Assembly (NCBI RefSeq): GCF_013408425.1
Contig: NZ_JACBYV010000001.1
Span: 4,526,001-4,590,000 of the forward strand
Direction of reading: 5' to 3'
DNA: 64,000 bases
Origin: Pseudomonas flavescens
GTDB lineage: Bacteria > Pseudomonadota > Gammaproteobacteria > Pseudomonadales > Pseudomonadaceae
The notes under the pieces were generated by a model. The model ran no database searches. It had not been told where the DNA came from and saw only the letters and a program-made list of their open reading frames with translations. The position numbers and the translations under genes were made by a program. Positions 25,419-33,865 of the stretch are shown one piece after another (the first letter of the stretch is position 1; every line of letters begins with the position of its first letter).

Positions 25419-26138
25419 ATGATCAAGCGCATCGCCCAGACCGCAGGCTTCGCCGGCCTGCTCGCTGCCATCGTGCTGACCTTGCTGCAGAGCCTGTGGA
25501 TAACCCCGCTGATCCTGCATGCCGAGACGTTCGAAGTCGTCGAGCCCGCGGCCAGCATCGAACACAACCACGACACCGCAAGCGCCGCTCACGATCATGG
25601 CGCCGCTGGCGCTCACAGCCATGACGGTGAAGCATGGGCACCGGAAGATGGCTGGCAACGGCTGTTATCCACAGGCTTGAGCAACCTGGTGGTAGGTGTG
25701 GGCTTCGCGCTGATGCTCGCCGGCCTGTTCACCCTGCGCGCCCCCGAGAGAACCTGGCAGGGCCTGCTCTGGGGCCTGGCCGGTTTCGCCACTTTCGTGC
25801 TCGCGCCCTCGAGCGGCTTGCCGCCGGAGCTGCCAGGTACCGCTGCGGCCGAATTGCTGCTGCGCCAGTACTGGTGGATCGGTACCGCAGCTTCGACCGC
25901 TGCAGGCCTGGCGCTGCTGGCATTTGGCGGCAACTGGCTGCTGCGCATACTTGGCCTGGTGATTCTGGCGCTGCCCCATGTGATCGGCGCACCGCAGCCT
26001 GAGGTGCATGAAAGCCTGGCACCCGAAGCGCTGGAGCACGAATTCATCCTTGCCTCGCTGCTCACCAACGCTGCGTTCTGGGCTGCTCTGGGGCTGGCTG
26101 CCGCCTGGTTCCATGGCCGCACTCGACACGCAGAATGA
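25419..26138 (+). CDS. cbtA: CbtA, membrane subunit of putative B12-regulated cobalt transporter
   Basis: The protein has 239 residues from ATG 25419, preceded by CCAGG; an upstream in-frame ATG at 25362 lies inside cbtB. It has about five membrane helices and a His-rich loop after the first (EHNHDTASAAHDHGAAGAHSHDG), as expected for a metal carrier. LPHVIGAPQPEVHESLAPEA is a conserved CbtA loop. With CbtB it would take up Co2+ for the chelatase. The stop overlaps the cobE start by 4 bp (26135-26138). Confidence 0.92.
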   Translation: MIKRIAQTAGFAGLLAAIVLTLLQSLWITPLILHAETFEVVEPAASIEHNHDTASAAHDHGAAGAHSHDGEAWAPEDGWQRLLSTGLSNLVVGVGFALMLAGLFTLRAPERTWQGLLWGLAGFATFVLAPSSGLPPELPGTAAAELLLRQYWWIGTAASTAAGLALLAFGGNWLLRILGLVILALPHVIGAPQPEVHESLAPEALEHEFILASLLTNAAFWAALGLAAAWFHGRTRHAE

Positions 26139-26542
26139 ACGAGCGCTCGACCCTCGTCGCCGGCCTGGGTTGCCGGCGCGGGTGTTCGCTGAGCGAGCTG
26201 CTGGCCTTGCTCGACGATACGCTGGCCGAGCATGGCTCGAGCACTGCCGAGCTGACGGCGCTGGCCAGCAGCGACCACAAGGCTGACGAGCCCGGGTTGC
26301 TGCAGTTGGCCGAGCATCTGGGCCTGCCCATCAGCTTCCTGCCCACCGATGCGCTGACGGGTTACCATGAGCGCCTGAGCCAGACCTCGGCCATCGCCCT
26401 GCATGTCACTGGCAGCCCGAGCGTTGCCGAAGCCAGCGCCCTGGCCTTGGTCGAGCGCTTGAGCAATCGCCCCGCTCGCCTGTGGATAACCAAGCGCAAG
26501 AGCGCCAACGCCACACTGGCCGTTGCCCGCAGCGATCCGTAG
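26135..26542 (+). CDS. cobE: CobE, cobalamin biosynthesis protein (CbiG C-terminal-like)
   Basis: The protein has 135 residues. LVAGLGCRRGCSLSELLALL at the N-terminus and LASSDHKADEPGLLQLAEHL are hallmarks of the CbiG C-terminal/CobE family, which assists ring contraction steps in precorrin processing. It overlaps cbtA by 4 bp and so belongs to the same operon. The stop codon TAG lies in the GTAGGGTGG end of a repeat element (26539-26656), so the last residues (ARSDP) may have been altered by that insertion. Confidence 0.88.
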   Translation: MNERSTLVAGLGCRRGCSLSELLALLDDTLAEHGSSTAELTALASSDHKADEPGLLQLAEHLGLPISFLPTDALTGYHERLSQTSAIALHVTGSPSVAEASALALVERLSNRPARLWITKRKSANATLAVARSDP

Positions 26543-26656
26543 GGTGGATCGGGACGCGTAGTCCACGCTTTCTCGATCCGCCGGATGGCGATCCCCCGCC
26601 GAATGACCGGATAAGCCGAACAACACGGTGGAAGAGAAAAGCGTCTTCCACCCTAC
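26539..26656. repeat. 118-bp GTAGGGTGG-flanked repeat between cobE and cobM
   Basis: GTAGGGTGGA at the left end and TCCACCCTAC at the right end are perfect inverted 10-mers. An inner hairpin GGTGGAAGA/TCTTCCACC lies at the right. It fills the cobE-cobM gap exactly. Confidence 0.65.
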
Positions 26657-26669
26657 ACCCAGGATTCGC

Positions 26670-27443
26670 ATGACCGTCTACTTCATCGGCGCCGGCCCCG
26701 GCGACCCCGAACTGATCACCGTGAAGGGCCAGCGCCTGATTCGCTCCTGCCCGGTAATTCTCTACGCCGGTTCCCTGGTGCCGGAAGCGTTGCTCGACGG
26801 CCATCAGGCCAGCCTGGTGGTGAACACCGCCGAATTGCATCTCGATGAAATCGTCGCCCTGCTGCAGGCGGCCCATGCACGCGGCGAAGACGTGGCACGG
26901 GTGCATTCGGGAGACCCATCGCTGTACGGCGCCATCGGTGAGCAGATTCGTCACCTGCGCGCCCTGAGCATTCCCTTCGAGATCATCCCCGGCGTCACGG
27001 CCACGGCAGCCTGCGCCGCGCTGCTGGAAAGCGAGCTGACGCTGCCGGCCGTTTCCCAGACGGTGATCCTCACCCGCTATGCCAGCAAATCACCAATGCC
27101 CGAAGGCGAGCAGTTGCACGATCTGGCGCGGCACGGTGCGACCATGGCGATCCACCTGGGTGTTCAGCATCTGCCGAAGATCGTCGGCGACCTGTTGCCT
27201 CACTATGGGGCCAGTTGCCCGATCGCGGTGGTGCATCGCGCCAGCTGGCCGGATCAGGACTGGGTGCTCGGCACCCTCGCCGATATCGAGGCCAAGGTCA
27301 GCGCCAAGGGCTTTCGTCGCACCGCGCTGATTCTGGTCGGCAGGGTGCTGGGCGCCGACGACTTCGCCGACTCGGCGCTGTACAACGAGCGCCATCGCCA
27401 CCTGTTCAGGGCTGGCGTTGCAGACGATACAGACTCTCGCTGA
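26670..27443 (+). CDS. cobM: Precorrin-4 C11-methyltransferase CobM
   Basis: The protein has 257 residues from ATG 26670; an in-frame ATG at 26628 would put the repeat element into the protein. SAM-dependent tetrapyrrole methylase motifs are VYFIGAGPGDPELITVKG, VARVHSGDPSLYGAIGEQ and IPFEIIPGVTATAACAA. CobM transfers a methyl group to C-11 of precorrin-4 in aerobic cobalamin synthesis. It is the last gene of the cbtB-cbtA-cobE-cobM run. Its 3' end overlaps the convergent small gene at 27406 by 38 bp. Confidence 0.94.
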   Translation: MTVYFIGAGPGDPELITVKGQRLIRSCPVILYAGSLVPEALLDGHQASLVVNTAELHLDEIVALLQAAHARGEDVARVHSGDPSLYGAIGEQIRHLRALSIPFEIIPGVTATAACAALLESELTLPAVSQTVILTRYASKSPMPEGEQLHDLARHGATMAIHLGVQHLPKIVGDLLPHYGASCPIAVVHRASWPDQDWVLGTLADIEAKVSAKGFRRTALILVGRVLGADDFADSALYNERHRHLFRAGVADDTDSR

Positions 27444-27720
27444 CCTTGCCGCGATTGTCGGCGATGACGATCTGCGCGCCCTGGCGGGCGAGACGAGCGT
27501 TGAGATCGCTGGCGTACAGGCGCTGCAGGAAGCTCGGGTAATCAGGCTCGTTACGGGTGGCCGTTTGATCGATCAGCCAGGCATGCAGCGCGGGCAGACG
27601 GAAACTCCAGCAGCCCTCCCGGCAGTCGAAGCCGGCGTCGCGCAGTTGCCCGATCAGCGCCTGATCGCCACTCAGCACGCCGTCGCAACAGCGATACAAC
27701 GCATCCACCCAGTCACTCAT
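27406..27720 (-). CDS. Uncharacterised 104-residue protein downstream of pprA
   Basis: The protein has 104 residues from ATG 27720, starting MSDWVDALYRCCDGVLSGDQ. It is soluble, contains Cys residues at 11, 12 and about 34/38, and shows no motif I recognise. It begins one base after the pprA stop, so it is almost certainly co-expressed with that sensor kinase. The 3' end overlaps cobM on the other strand by 38 bp. A role tied to PprA signalling is possible but is inferred only from coupling. Confidence 0.65.
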   Translation of the reverse strand: MSDWVDALYRCCDGVLSGDQALIGQLRDAGFDCREGCWSFRLPALHAWLIDQTATRNEPDYPSFLQRLYASDLNARLARQGAQIVIADNRGKVSESLYRLQRQP

Positions 27721-27721
27721 G

Positions 27722-30445
27722 TCAGGTGACGACCACCGGCAGCTCGATACGGAAGCAGGCACCACCCTCCTGGTTGCTCACGCTGAGCTTGCCACCCATC
27801 TGGTTGACCAGCCCGTAGCTGACCGACAGCCCCAGCCCGGTGCCCTTGCCCACTGGCTTGGTGGTGAAGAACGGATCGAAGACCCGATCCAGCAGCAGTG
27901 GGTCGATACCGCCCGCATTGTCCTGAACCTGCACGACCACCTTGTCCTCGCTGAGCTCGCTGCGCAGGAGGATGCGCGGCTCCAGTTCGGGCTGCTTTTC
28001 CCGTGCGCTGAGCAGCGCATCCTTGGCGTTGACCAGCAGGTTGATGATGACCTGCTCGAGCTGGTCGGCATGACCACGCACTTGTGGAGAACCGCAGAGG
28101 TCGAGGGTCAGGTCGATATCGCGTGCGATTTCGCCTTCGCGAATCAGCGTCAGGGCGCCCTCGATGGCCTCGTCGGGGCTGAACAGATCGTCCTCGACCT
28201 CGGAGCGCCGCCCGAAGATGCGCATGTGGTTGACGATCTTCGCCGCCCGGGTGATCTGCTGTTCGATACGCCCCAGTTTGTTCTTCAGGTAATCAGGGTT
28301 GGCCGAACCGTTTTCCACACCCTTCAGGGTGTTGGTCAGGGCGATGCGCATGACGTTCAGCGGCTGGTTGATCTCGTGGGCCAGCCCGGTGGCCATCTCG
28401 CCCAGCACCGCCATCTTGGCGCTCTGATTGAGCATCTGCCGGGCCTTCTGCAGTTCCGTGTCGTCACGCCCGACAGCCTGCACCTCGAGCAGCTTGCCGT
28501 GCTCGTCGAACACGGCACGCTCGGCCAGCACCCACCAGATATGTTCGCGCCCCGGCAAATCCATGCGCACCAGTGCCGTGGAAACCGGCTCGGCGGGCGT
28601 CAGCTGCCGATGGCGCTCGCGAAACTGGGTCAGTTCCTGGGCCGACAGATAGGTCGCCAGGCTGGTGCCCGGCAGGTTTTCCTGGCGGATGCCCAGATAC
28701 TGCGCCAACGGTCGGTTGGCGTAGACCAGGGTGAGATCGGGTCGGTAGCGGCAGATGATCGCCGGCGAGTCTTCCACCAGGATTCGATAGCGCTCCTCGC
28801 TCTCGCGAATCCGCTCGGCGGCCTGGGCAGCCTCGGTCACGTCCAGGCAGAGGCCGACCGCTTCCACGGGAATACCGCGCTCATCACGCAGCAGTTTGGC
28901 TTCGTCCTGCAGCCAGTGGTAGCGGCCATCGCGGTCGATCAGCCGATAGCGAGAGCTGGCGGCGCCCTGGCTGAGCAGCGTGCGGGTGTGGGCGAAATAG
29001 ATGTCCCGGTCATCGGGGTGGATGAAGTCGGCCATGCTGCGCTGCACGAAATCCTCCAGTGTCCAGCCCAGCAACGCGCTGCTGCTATCGCTGCAGAACA
29101 CCGGCACGAAGACGCCCTCTTCGTAGCGATTCACGTAGATCAGCGCTGGCGCGCTGGCGACCAGACTCTTCAGGCGAGTGGTCGCCGCATCCGCCTCCAC
29201 CTCCTTGAGTTTCATGTCGTTGATGTCCAGCACCGCGCCGACGATGCGCCGCTGGCCGTTGGCATTGAGAATCCGCGTATGGATGCGGAACCAGCACAGC
29301 TCCCCGGCGGCGTCACGCAGACGCACCACCTGTTCGAAGGCGCGACCGCTCATCTCGGCATCCCCCAGGCGGATGCGGAACTCGTCGCGGTCCGCCGGGT
29401 TGAGCAGCTCCAGCCAGTCGGCCAGGGCCACCGCTGCGCGTGGGTCGAAACCGAAGCGCTGCATCAGGCTGGGGGCCAGGAGAAACGCGCCACTGCGCGG
29501 CATGTATTCCCACCAGCCGGTGCCGAGCAGATTCTGCAGGATATCCACACGCTCGCCATGCACCCGGCGACCCTGCTCGTCGAGGCGTTGCAGCAGGGGC
29601 GCTGCGACATGGGCAAAGAGGTCCAGCCAGTCACGGGTGTTGAGCTCGGGCATGCTCTGGTGGGCGATGTAGGGCGAGCACAGCAGCCAGGCCCGGATCC
29701 CCTGGTGATCGGCATAGGGCACCAGCCAGACGGAGTCCGCGGCGTGCCATTCGGTGACATCCGCACCACCGCGCAACCACTGGACGGGCTGGTCCCCAGC
29801 GTACTGCTGCAGCTCACGGGGCAGGTGCTGGCCATCGTCCCAGAACACCGGCGTCAGCGCGTCGCGGTAATGACCGACGATCTGCCAGCCGCCCCGCTGC
29901 GCATCCGGCAGGGCCAGCGCCGTGCAGGCCAGTCGCAACGCCTGGGCCATCGCGCCCAGCCACTCGTGGGCATGCCGCGGAAACTCGACCCGGTCGGCCC
30001 CCCGTATGCTCTGCGCCACGGCGCTGATTTGCGAGAACACCTGCAGGCGCTGTTCGCAGGCCTGCAAGCGGGCCAGAAAGTCGCCGATCTCGAAGGCCTG
30101 CAGGGACCAGCCCTGCACTTCGGCCTTCAACCAGCCGCGGGTATGCAGGATGCTGCCGTCACGGGTGACGAAGGAAAGATCGAGCATCTGCTGCACGAAG
30201 GCCGCCAGATCCGTCACCAGATAGCGGCTCTGGCCGTGCAGCAACTGCTCCAGCGGCAGCACCTGGGAAACCGCGATCGGCAGGCGGTACGAAAGGCTGC
30301 CGGACACCTCGAACACCCGCCCGAGGGCGTCGATGGAAAGATTCAGACACGGGCTGTTGGCGGAAACCGCTACGGGTGCAACTGTCGCCTCCGGCGCCGC
30401 CTGCGCTTCGGGGTCACGCTTGAACCAATCCTTGAACACTTGCAT
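27722..30445 (-). CDS. pprA: PprA-like multi-PAS sensor histidine kinase
   Basis: The protein has 907 residues from ATG 30445, behind an AGGTGG SD; GTG 30457 is an alternative. Several PAS/PAC modules occupy about residues 300-670 (for example LLVNAKDALL lies far beyond them in the ATPase domain). The HisKA H-box is GLAHEINQPLNVMRIAL, and the ATPase domain shows DNAGGI and GKGTGLGLSVSYGLVNQMGG. No membrane segment or receiver domain is evident, so it is a cytoplasmic orthodox kinase. In P. aeruginosa PprA activates PprB, which controls Flp pili and adhesion; pprB lies at 31206 across the divergent region, with fppA between. Confidence 0.88.
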   Translation of the reverse strand: MQVFKDWFKRDPEAQAAPEATVAPVAVSANSPCLNLSIDALGRVFEVSGSLSYRLPIAVSQVLPLEQLLHGQSRYLVTDLAAFVQQMLDLSFVTRDGSILHTRGWLKAEVQGWSLQAFEIGDFLARLQACEQRLQVFSQISAVAQSIRGADRVEFPRHAHEWLGAMAQALRLACTALALPDAQRGGWQIVGHYRDALTPVFWDDGQHLPRELQQYAGDQPVQWLRGGADVTEWHAADSVWLVPYADHQGIRAWLLCSPYIAHQSMPELNTRDWLDLFAHVAAPLLQRLDEQGRRVHGERVDILQNLLGTGWWEYMPRSGAFLLAPSLMQRFGFDPRAAVALADWLELLNPADRDEFRIRLGDAEMSGRAFEQVVRLRDAAGELCWFRIHTRILNANGQRRIVGAVLDINDMKLKEVEADAATTRLKSLVASAPALIYVNRYEEGVFVPVFCSDSSSALLGWTLEDFVQRSMADFIHPDDRDIYFAHTRTLLSQGAASSRYRLIDRDGRYHWLQDEAKLLRDERGIPVEAVGLCLDVTEAAQAAERIRESEERYRILVEDSPAIICRYRPDLTLVYANRPLAQYLGIRQENLPGTSLATYLSAQELTQFRERHRQLTPAEPVSTALVRMDLPGREHIWWVLAERAVFDEHGKLLEVQAVGRDDTELQKARQMLNQSAKMAVLGEMATGLAHEINQPLNVMRIALTNTLKGVENGSANPDYLKNKLGRIEQQITRAAKIVNHMRIFGRRSEVEDDLFSPDEAIEGALTLIREGEIARDIDLTLDLCGSPQVRGHADQLEQVIINLLVNAKDALLSAREKQPELEPRILLRSELSEDKVVVQVQDNAGGIDPLLLDRVFDPFFTTKPVGKGTGLGLSVSYGLVNQMGGKLSVSNQEGGACFRIELPVVVT

Positions 30446-30548
30446 TGTCCGGCCCACCTACCATGATTAGCGCCGCAGACGGATCGAAATATCTGTCGAC
30501 ATGATCGGGCTGCATCGCCCTTCCTGAACCCGGACACCCAGCGCATCC

Positions 30549-31022
30549 ATGGCCTATATCGTATTGCTCTGCTGGCTCGGCGCCTGCGCATTCCAGGACG
30601 CTCAGCACCGCAAGATCGCCAACCTGCTGACCCTGGGCGGCCTCTGCGTCGCCCTGGCCTACTTGCTGTGGTCAGGCAACAGCCTGACCGGCGCCAGCCC
30701 GCCAGCGGTGGCACTGGCGATCGCTATCGCATGCCTGTTGTCGCTGCCCGGCTACCTGAGCCGGCAAATGGGTTCGGCCGACGTGAAACTGCTCGTGGCC
30801 CTCGGTGCTTCCAGCGATGCCGCACATCTCCTGTTCAGCGTGATTGCTGCCGCGCTCGTACAGATCACATGGGTCACGCTGGTGCGCATCTGGCCTGGCA
30901 TCCGTCAGGCCCTTCCACAACGCCTGGTGGCGCTTAGAACGACCAGTGCCAAAGCGCCGCCCTATGCACCCTTTCTGTGCTTGGGATTCGCACTTACAAC
31001 CTTGTGGTTCATAGCCAAATAA
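30549..31022 (+). CDS. fppA: Prepilin peptidase of the Flp pilus (FppA/TadV/CpaA type)
   Basis: The protein has 157 residues, the short form lacking the N-methylase domain of PilD. It has about four helices. The two catalytic aspartates of the GxGD-type protease are Asp17 (AFQDAQHRKI) and Asp78 (MGSADVKLLVALG). It cleaves the leader of the Flp prepilin (40693) and possibly pseudopilins at the inner membrane. It is divergent from pprA and upstream of pprB. Confidence 0.9.
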   Translation: MAYIVLLCWLGACAFQDAQHRKIANLLTLGGLCVALAYLLWSGNSLTGASPPAVALAIAIACLLSLPGYLSRQMGSADVKLLVALGASSDAAHLLFSVIAAALVQITWVTLVRIWPGIRQALPQRLVALRTTSAKAPPYAPFLCLGFALTTLWFIAK

Positions 31023-31205
31023 CAGGTGCCATAAAACTGGCAACTTATAGTCGAACCTAAAGACAAATACCGATCTGCCCATGGCAACACAACAACTGAT
31101 AACCCCTTCTAATCACACGCTGCTCGACTGCATAACTTTGACTATAACTTAAGGCATAGCTATTCTCGTTTTTCAATATCAACCGTCTCCCCATAGAGTC
31201 TTGGC
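31023..31205. promoter_or_regulatory. AT-rich region upstream of pprB with an AACTTATAG motif
   Basis: The 183 bp between fppA and pprB are AT-rich. GCAACTTATAGTCGAACC begins at 31041 and closely matches GAAACTTATAGCGAACCC at 40435 in the rcpC-flp gap. The repetition across this locus suggests a shared regulatory site. Confidence 0.5.
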
Positions 31206-31922
31206 ATGGAAATCCCTTTGCGGATAATGATAGTCGACGACGAACCGATCATTGTCGAGGAACTCGCGGAGTTTCTCGAGCAACTCGGTTACGGCGTTAC
31301 GGCATGCCATTGTGCAGAGGATGCATTGCTGGCATTCCAGCAGGACGAGCAGATTGGCATCGTGCTCAGCGACATGCACATGCCAGGGCTCACCGGGGTT
31401 CAGCTGGTCGGCGAACTGGCACGTATCGCCCGCCCGGGTCGACTCTACGAAACCGCTATATTCACCGGCAGCACGGACAAGCAGGACGTCATCCTGGCCT
31501 TGCGGGCGGGCGTTTCCGACTACTACCAGAAGCCGGTGGACCTGCAGGAGTTGCAGGCCAGCGTGACGCGTTTGTACGAGCGCGTCGAACAGCGAACCAA
31601 GGAACAGCAGATTCGTCAGCGCATTCAGGATCTGGCGGCATCGCTGCACGAGATGCACAGCGACCTGCTACCTGCCACACCGATAAAGAACGTCGCGCAA
31701 ATGACCGCTTCGGTGGATATCATTCCCGAGCCCTTCGACAAGCTGTCGAGAAGGCAATTGGCAGTCGCTCAGTTGATCGCCAAAGGGATGACCAATTACC
31801 AGATATCCTGTGAATTGGGTATTACCGAAAATACCGTGAAACTTTATGTGTCCCAGATATTGAGACTGACGCGGGTGCACAACCGTACACAATTGGCGTT
31901 GTCATATCCTTCACACGGGTAA
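31206..31922 (+). CDS. pprB: PprB-like response regulator (receiver plus LuxR-type HTH)
   Basis: The protein has 238 residues. The receiver domain carries acidic residues Asp11-Asp12, phospho-acceptor Asp56 (IVLSDMHMPG) and Lys109 (YYQKPVDL). A C-terminal LuxR-type HTH starts near residue 175 (KLSRRQLAVAQLIAKGMTNY, then GITENTVKLYVSQILR). It is somewhat shorter than the P. aeruginosa protein. PprB there activates the tad/rcp/flp genes, the CupE pilus and the BapA adhesin. The Tad operon on the other strand begins beyond the DUF3613 gene. Confidence 0.9.
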   Translation: MEIPLRIMIVDDEPIIVEELAEFLEQLGYGVTACHCAEDALLAFQQDEQIGIVLSDMHMPGLTGVQLVGELARIARPGRLYETAIFTGSTDKQDVILALRAGVSDYYQKPVDLQELQASVTRLYERVEQRTKEQQIRQRIQDLAASLHEMHSDLLPATPIKNVAQMTASVDIIPEPFDKLSRRQLAVAQLIAKGMTNYQISCELGITENTVKLYVSQILRLTRVHNRTQLALSYPSHG

Positions 31923-32044
31923 ATTTTGTAAAAGCGCGGTATAGCATTGCGTTGAAACTTATACAGACGCGTCACGTGTGACGTTTATTTATACGGATAA
32001 TAAGTCCGTAACACGCCGTCGATACACTATTCGGCCAATATCCT

Positions 32045-32323
32045 TTACTCGCCCAGTTTCCCACCCGCATCCTGCTCGAAGAATTCCGGGATGGGATGCT
32101 TGTGGCTATCCAGCCAACGCTGCAGCGCCAACTCCCGTTCTGCGGGTGTCGATGTCTGAGGATGAGACGACGCCAGGCGTCCCTCGCGCTGCAGGCGCAG
32201 CCAATGGCCCGTCTGCGTCTCCACCTCGCCGCCAACCAGGCCACCCGAACCACCCTCGCCCGCCGCCTGGCCAACCAGCGGCAGGCAGGCCAGCAGCGCA
32301 ACGCCAACGATCATCCCCTTCAT
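32045..32323 (-). CDS. DUF3613-family small secreted protein of the tad locus
   Basis: The protein has 92 residues from ATG 32323 with a signal peptide (MKGMIVGVALLACLPLVGQA). The mature part contains QTGHWLRLQREGRLASSHPQ and the pattern AERELALQRWLDSHKHPIPE, typical of DUF3613 proteins found at the distal end of Pseudomonas tad operons. It is probably periplasmic; its role in the pilus machine is unknown. It is the last gene of the minus-strand operon, 36 bp after tadD, and is convergent with pprB. The 122-bp gap to pprB holds two short inverted repeats (CGTCAC/GTGACG and TACGGA/TCCGTA). Confidence 0.8.
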   Translation of the reverse strand: MKGMIVGVALLACLPLVGQAAGEGGSGGLVGGEVETQTGHWLRLQREGRLASSHPQTSTPAERELALQRWLDSHKHPIPEFFEQDAGGKLGE

Positions 32324-32359
32324 GGTGTGCTCTCCTTCTATAGCTGCTGCGCCGTCCAA

Positions 32360-33865
32360 TCAGCGCTGATTGGCCACCGCATTGCCCTGCAGATCGCCAA
32401 CGGGCTCGACGCGGATGAAGCCGCCATCGTCAGGCACGATCAGACGGCCAGGGCGCATTTCGATCTTTGCCCGCGCCTGACTGGCAGGCGTGGCGGCTGG
32501 TATGGAGCCTGGCGCAGACGCGATGCTCCTGCTCGCCGGCGCAGCCGAGGCGACAGACGCCACCGGAGCCGGCACCGCTGGCGCGGCAGCCACTGCAGGC
32601 GCCGCTGGCTGGACTACCGCCGGAGCGGCAATCCGAGGTGTCGCCACCGGGGTCGGCGCCACACTCGCGGCTGGCGCCTGGGCCACGGTCGCAGGGGCAG
32701 CGGCCGGCGCAGGGGCGGCTACAGCAGGCGCTGCCGGCTGGTTGACCGCTACCGGAGCAGCGGCTACCTGGCGGCTCGGCGCTACGCTAGCCACGGCGGT
32801 ACGCGTGACGGCAGGGGCCGGCGCAGCGGCCACGACCACCGGAGCAACGGCTGGCGCTGGGGCTGCTGGCGGCCTCGCGGCGCTGGCAACGGAAAGCGGC
32901 ACGACCGGGGCCGGACGGAAATTGGACAGTTGCGGTGCCGGAACAGCTGGAGCGGGACGCGCCGGGCTCTCTGCCGCACGAGCCACCGCGGGCTGAGCAA
33001 CCGGCTGTGGCGCTACCGGCTTATCGGCAGGTTTCGCGACAGGTGCGGCAACGACAGGGGCCACCGCCTGTTGCGCCGGTGCGGGCCGCGTCTCGGCGGG
33101 CTTAGGTGCCGGGGTCTCGGCAGCAGGCGATCGCTGCTGAGCGCCGCTGGCTGGCGTCGGGGTGCCGGGCTTTGCCGCAGCGGCACCGGCTACACCGATC
33201 TGGCTGCGCAATGTCTGGGCACGCTGCTCCGCCGTGCGAAACTCACTGGCGGAGAAGCCCATGCGTTGGGCCAGCGCACTGGCCTGCGGCAGGTTGCCCT
33301 GGAAGATCAGCAGGGTCAGCAGGTTGAGTGCCGGCTGTTTCTCCGTCTCATTGAGCTCCAGTGCGGTCAGCAGCTCGAAGCGCGCTTCATCCATGCGACC
33401 GAGGTTCATGTACACCACACCCAGGTCGTTGCGGATGGTATCGCTGGTCGGGTCCAGATTGGCCGCCAGGCGCAGATGCTCGAGCGCTTCCTGGTAACGG
33501 CCCTGAGCGCTGGCGAGCTGGCCGAGGCCGTGTTCACCCTGAGCCTTGAGGCAGGTACCGAGCAGGCTGGTATAAAGCGCCTGGGCTTCCGGGCGGTTCA
33601 GCGAGCGCAGAATGCGCGCCTTGTACAGGTTCGCCTGGGGCAGTCCGCCGGGCAGGCGCTCCAGATTGGCCAATGCAGCGTGCAGCCGCCCTTCATCGGC
33701 GGTTTTCTGAGCCAGATTGAGGGCCAGCTCCTGGTCCTGGGACAACGGCGCACAGGTCATCGGGATCGCCGCGCCCCTGCTCATCAACCAGGGGGACTGG
33801 GCCGGGCTGCTCGCGCAACCAGCCAACAATCCCACCACCCCAACCACGGTCACTACACGCTTCAT
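32360..33865 (-). CDS. tadD: TadD, TPR lipoprotein of the Tad secretion system, with long Ala/Pro tail
   Basis: The protein has 501 residues. The signal peptide ends in the lipobox LLAGC (Cys17). Residues about 40-225 hold tetratricopeptide repeats (ALEHLRLAANLDPTSDTIRN, MNLGRMDEARFELLTALELN). From about 225 to 465 the chain is almost only Ala, Pro, Val and Thr, ending in a short ordered tail (RPGRLIVPDDGGFIRVEP). TadD is thought to act as a pilotin for the secretin RcpA. TadD proteins are usually the TPR part alone, so the tail is unusual. The start overlaps the tadC stop (ATGA). Confidence 0.85.
   Translation of the reverse strand: MKRVVTVVGVVGLLAGCASSPAQSPWLMSRGAAIPMTCAPLSQDQELALNLAQKTADEGRLHAALANLERLPGGLPQANLYKARILRSLNRPEAQALYTSLLGTCLKAQGEHGLGQLASAQGRYQEALEHLRLAANLDPTSDTIRNDLGVVYMNLGRMDEARFELLTALELNETEKQPALNLLTLLIFQGNLPQASALAQRMGFSASEFRTAEQRAQTLRSQIGVAGAAAAKPGTPTPASGAQQRSPAAETPAPKPAETRPAPAQQAVAPVVAAPVAKPADKPVAPQPVAQPAVARAAESPARPAPAVPAPQLSNFRPAPVVPLSVASAARPPAAPAPAVAPVVVAAAPAPAVTRTAVASVAPSRQVAAAPVAVNQPAAPAVAAPAPAAAPATVAQAPAASVAPTPVATPRIAAPAVVQPAAPAVAAAPAVPAPVASVASAAPASRSIASAPGSIPAATPASQARAKIEMRPGRLIVPDDGGFIRVEPVGDLQGNAVANQR

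Noticed and set aside
27719..30466. Plus-strand open frame of 915 codons
   Set aside because: Exactly opposite pprA, whose kinase motifs are clear; the plus-strand translation is low-complexity and His/Gln-rich without motifs.
32490..32996. Plus-strand Ala/Gly-rich open frame that looks like a low-complexity protein
   Set aside because: It is the complement of the Ala/Pro-rich tail of TadD; the signal peptide and TPR part support the minus strand.
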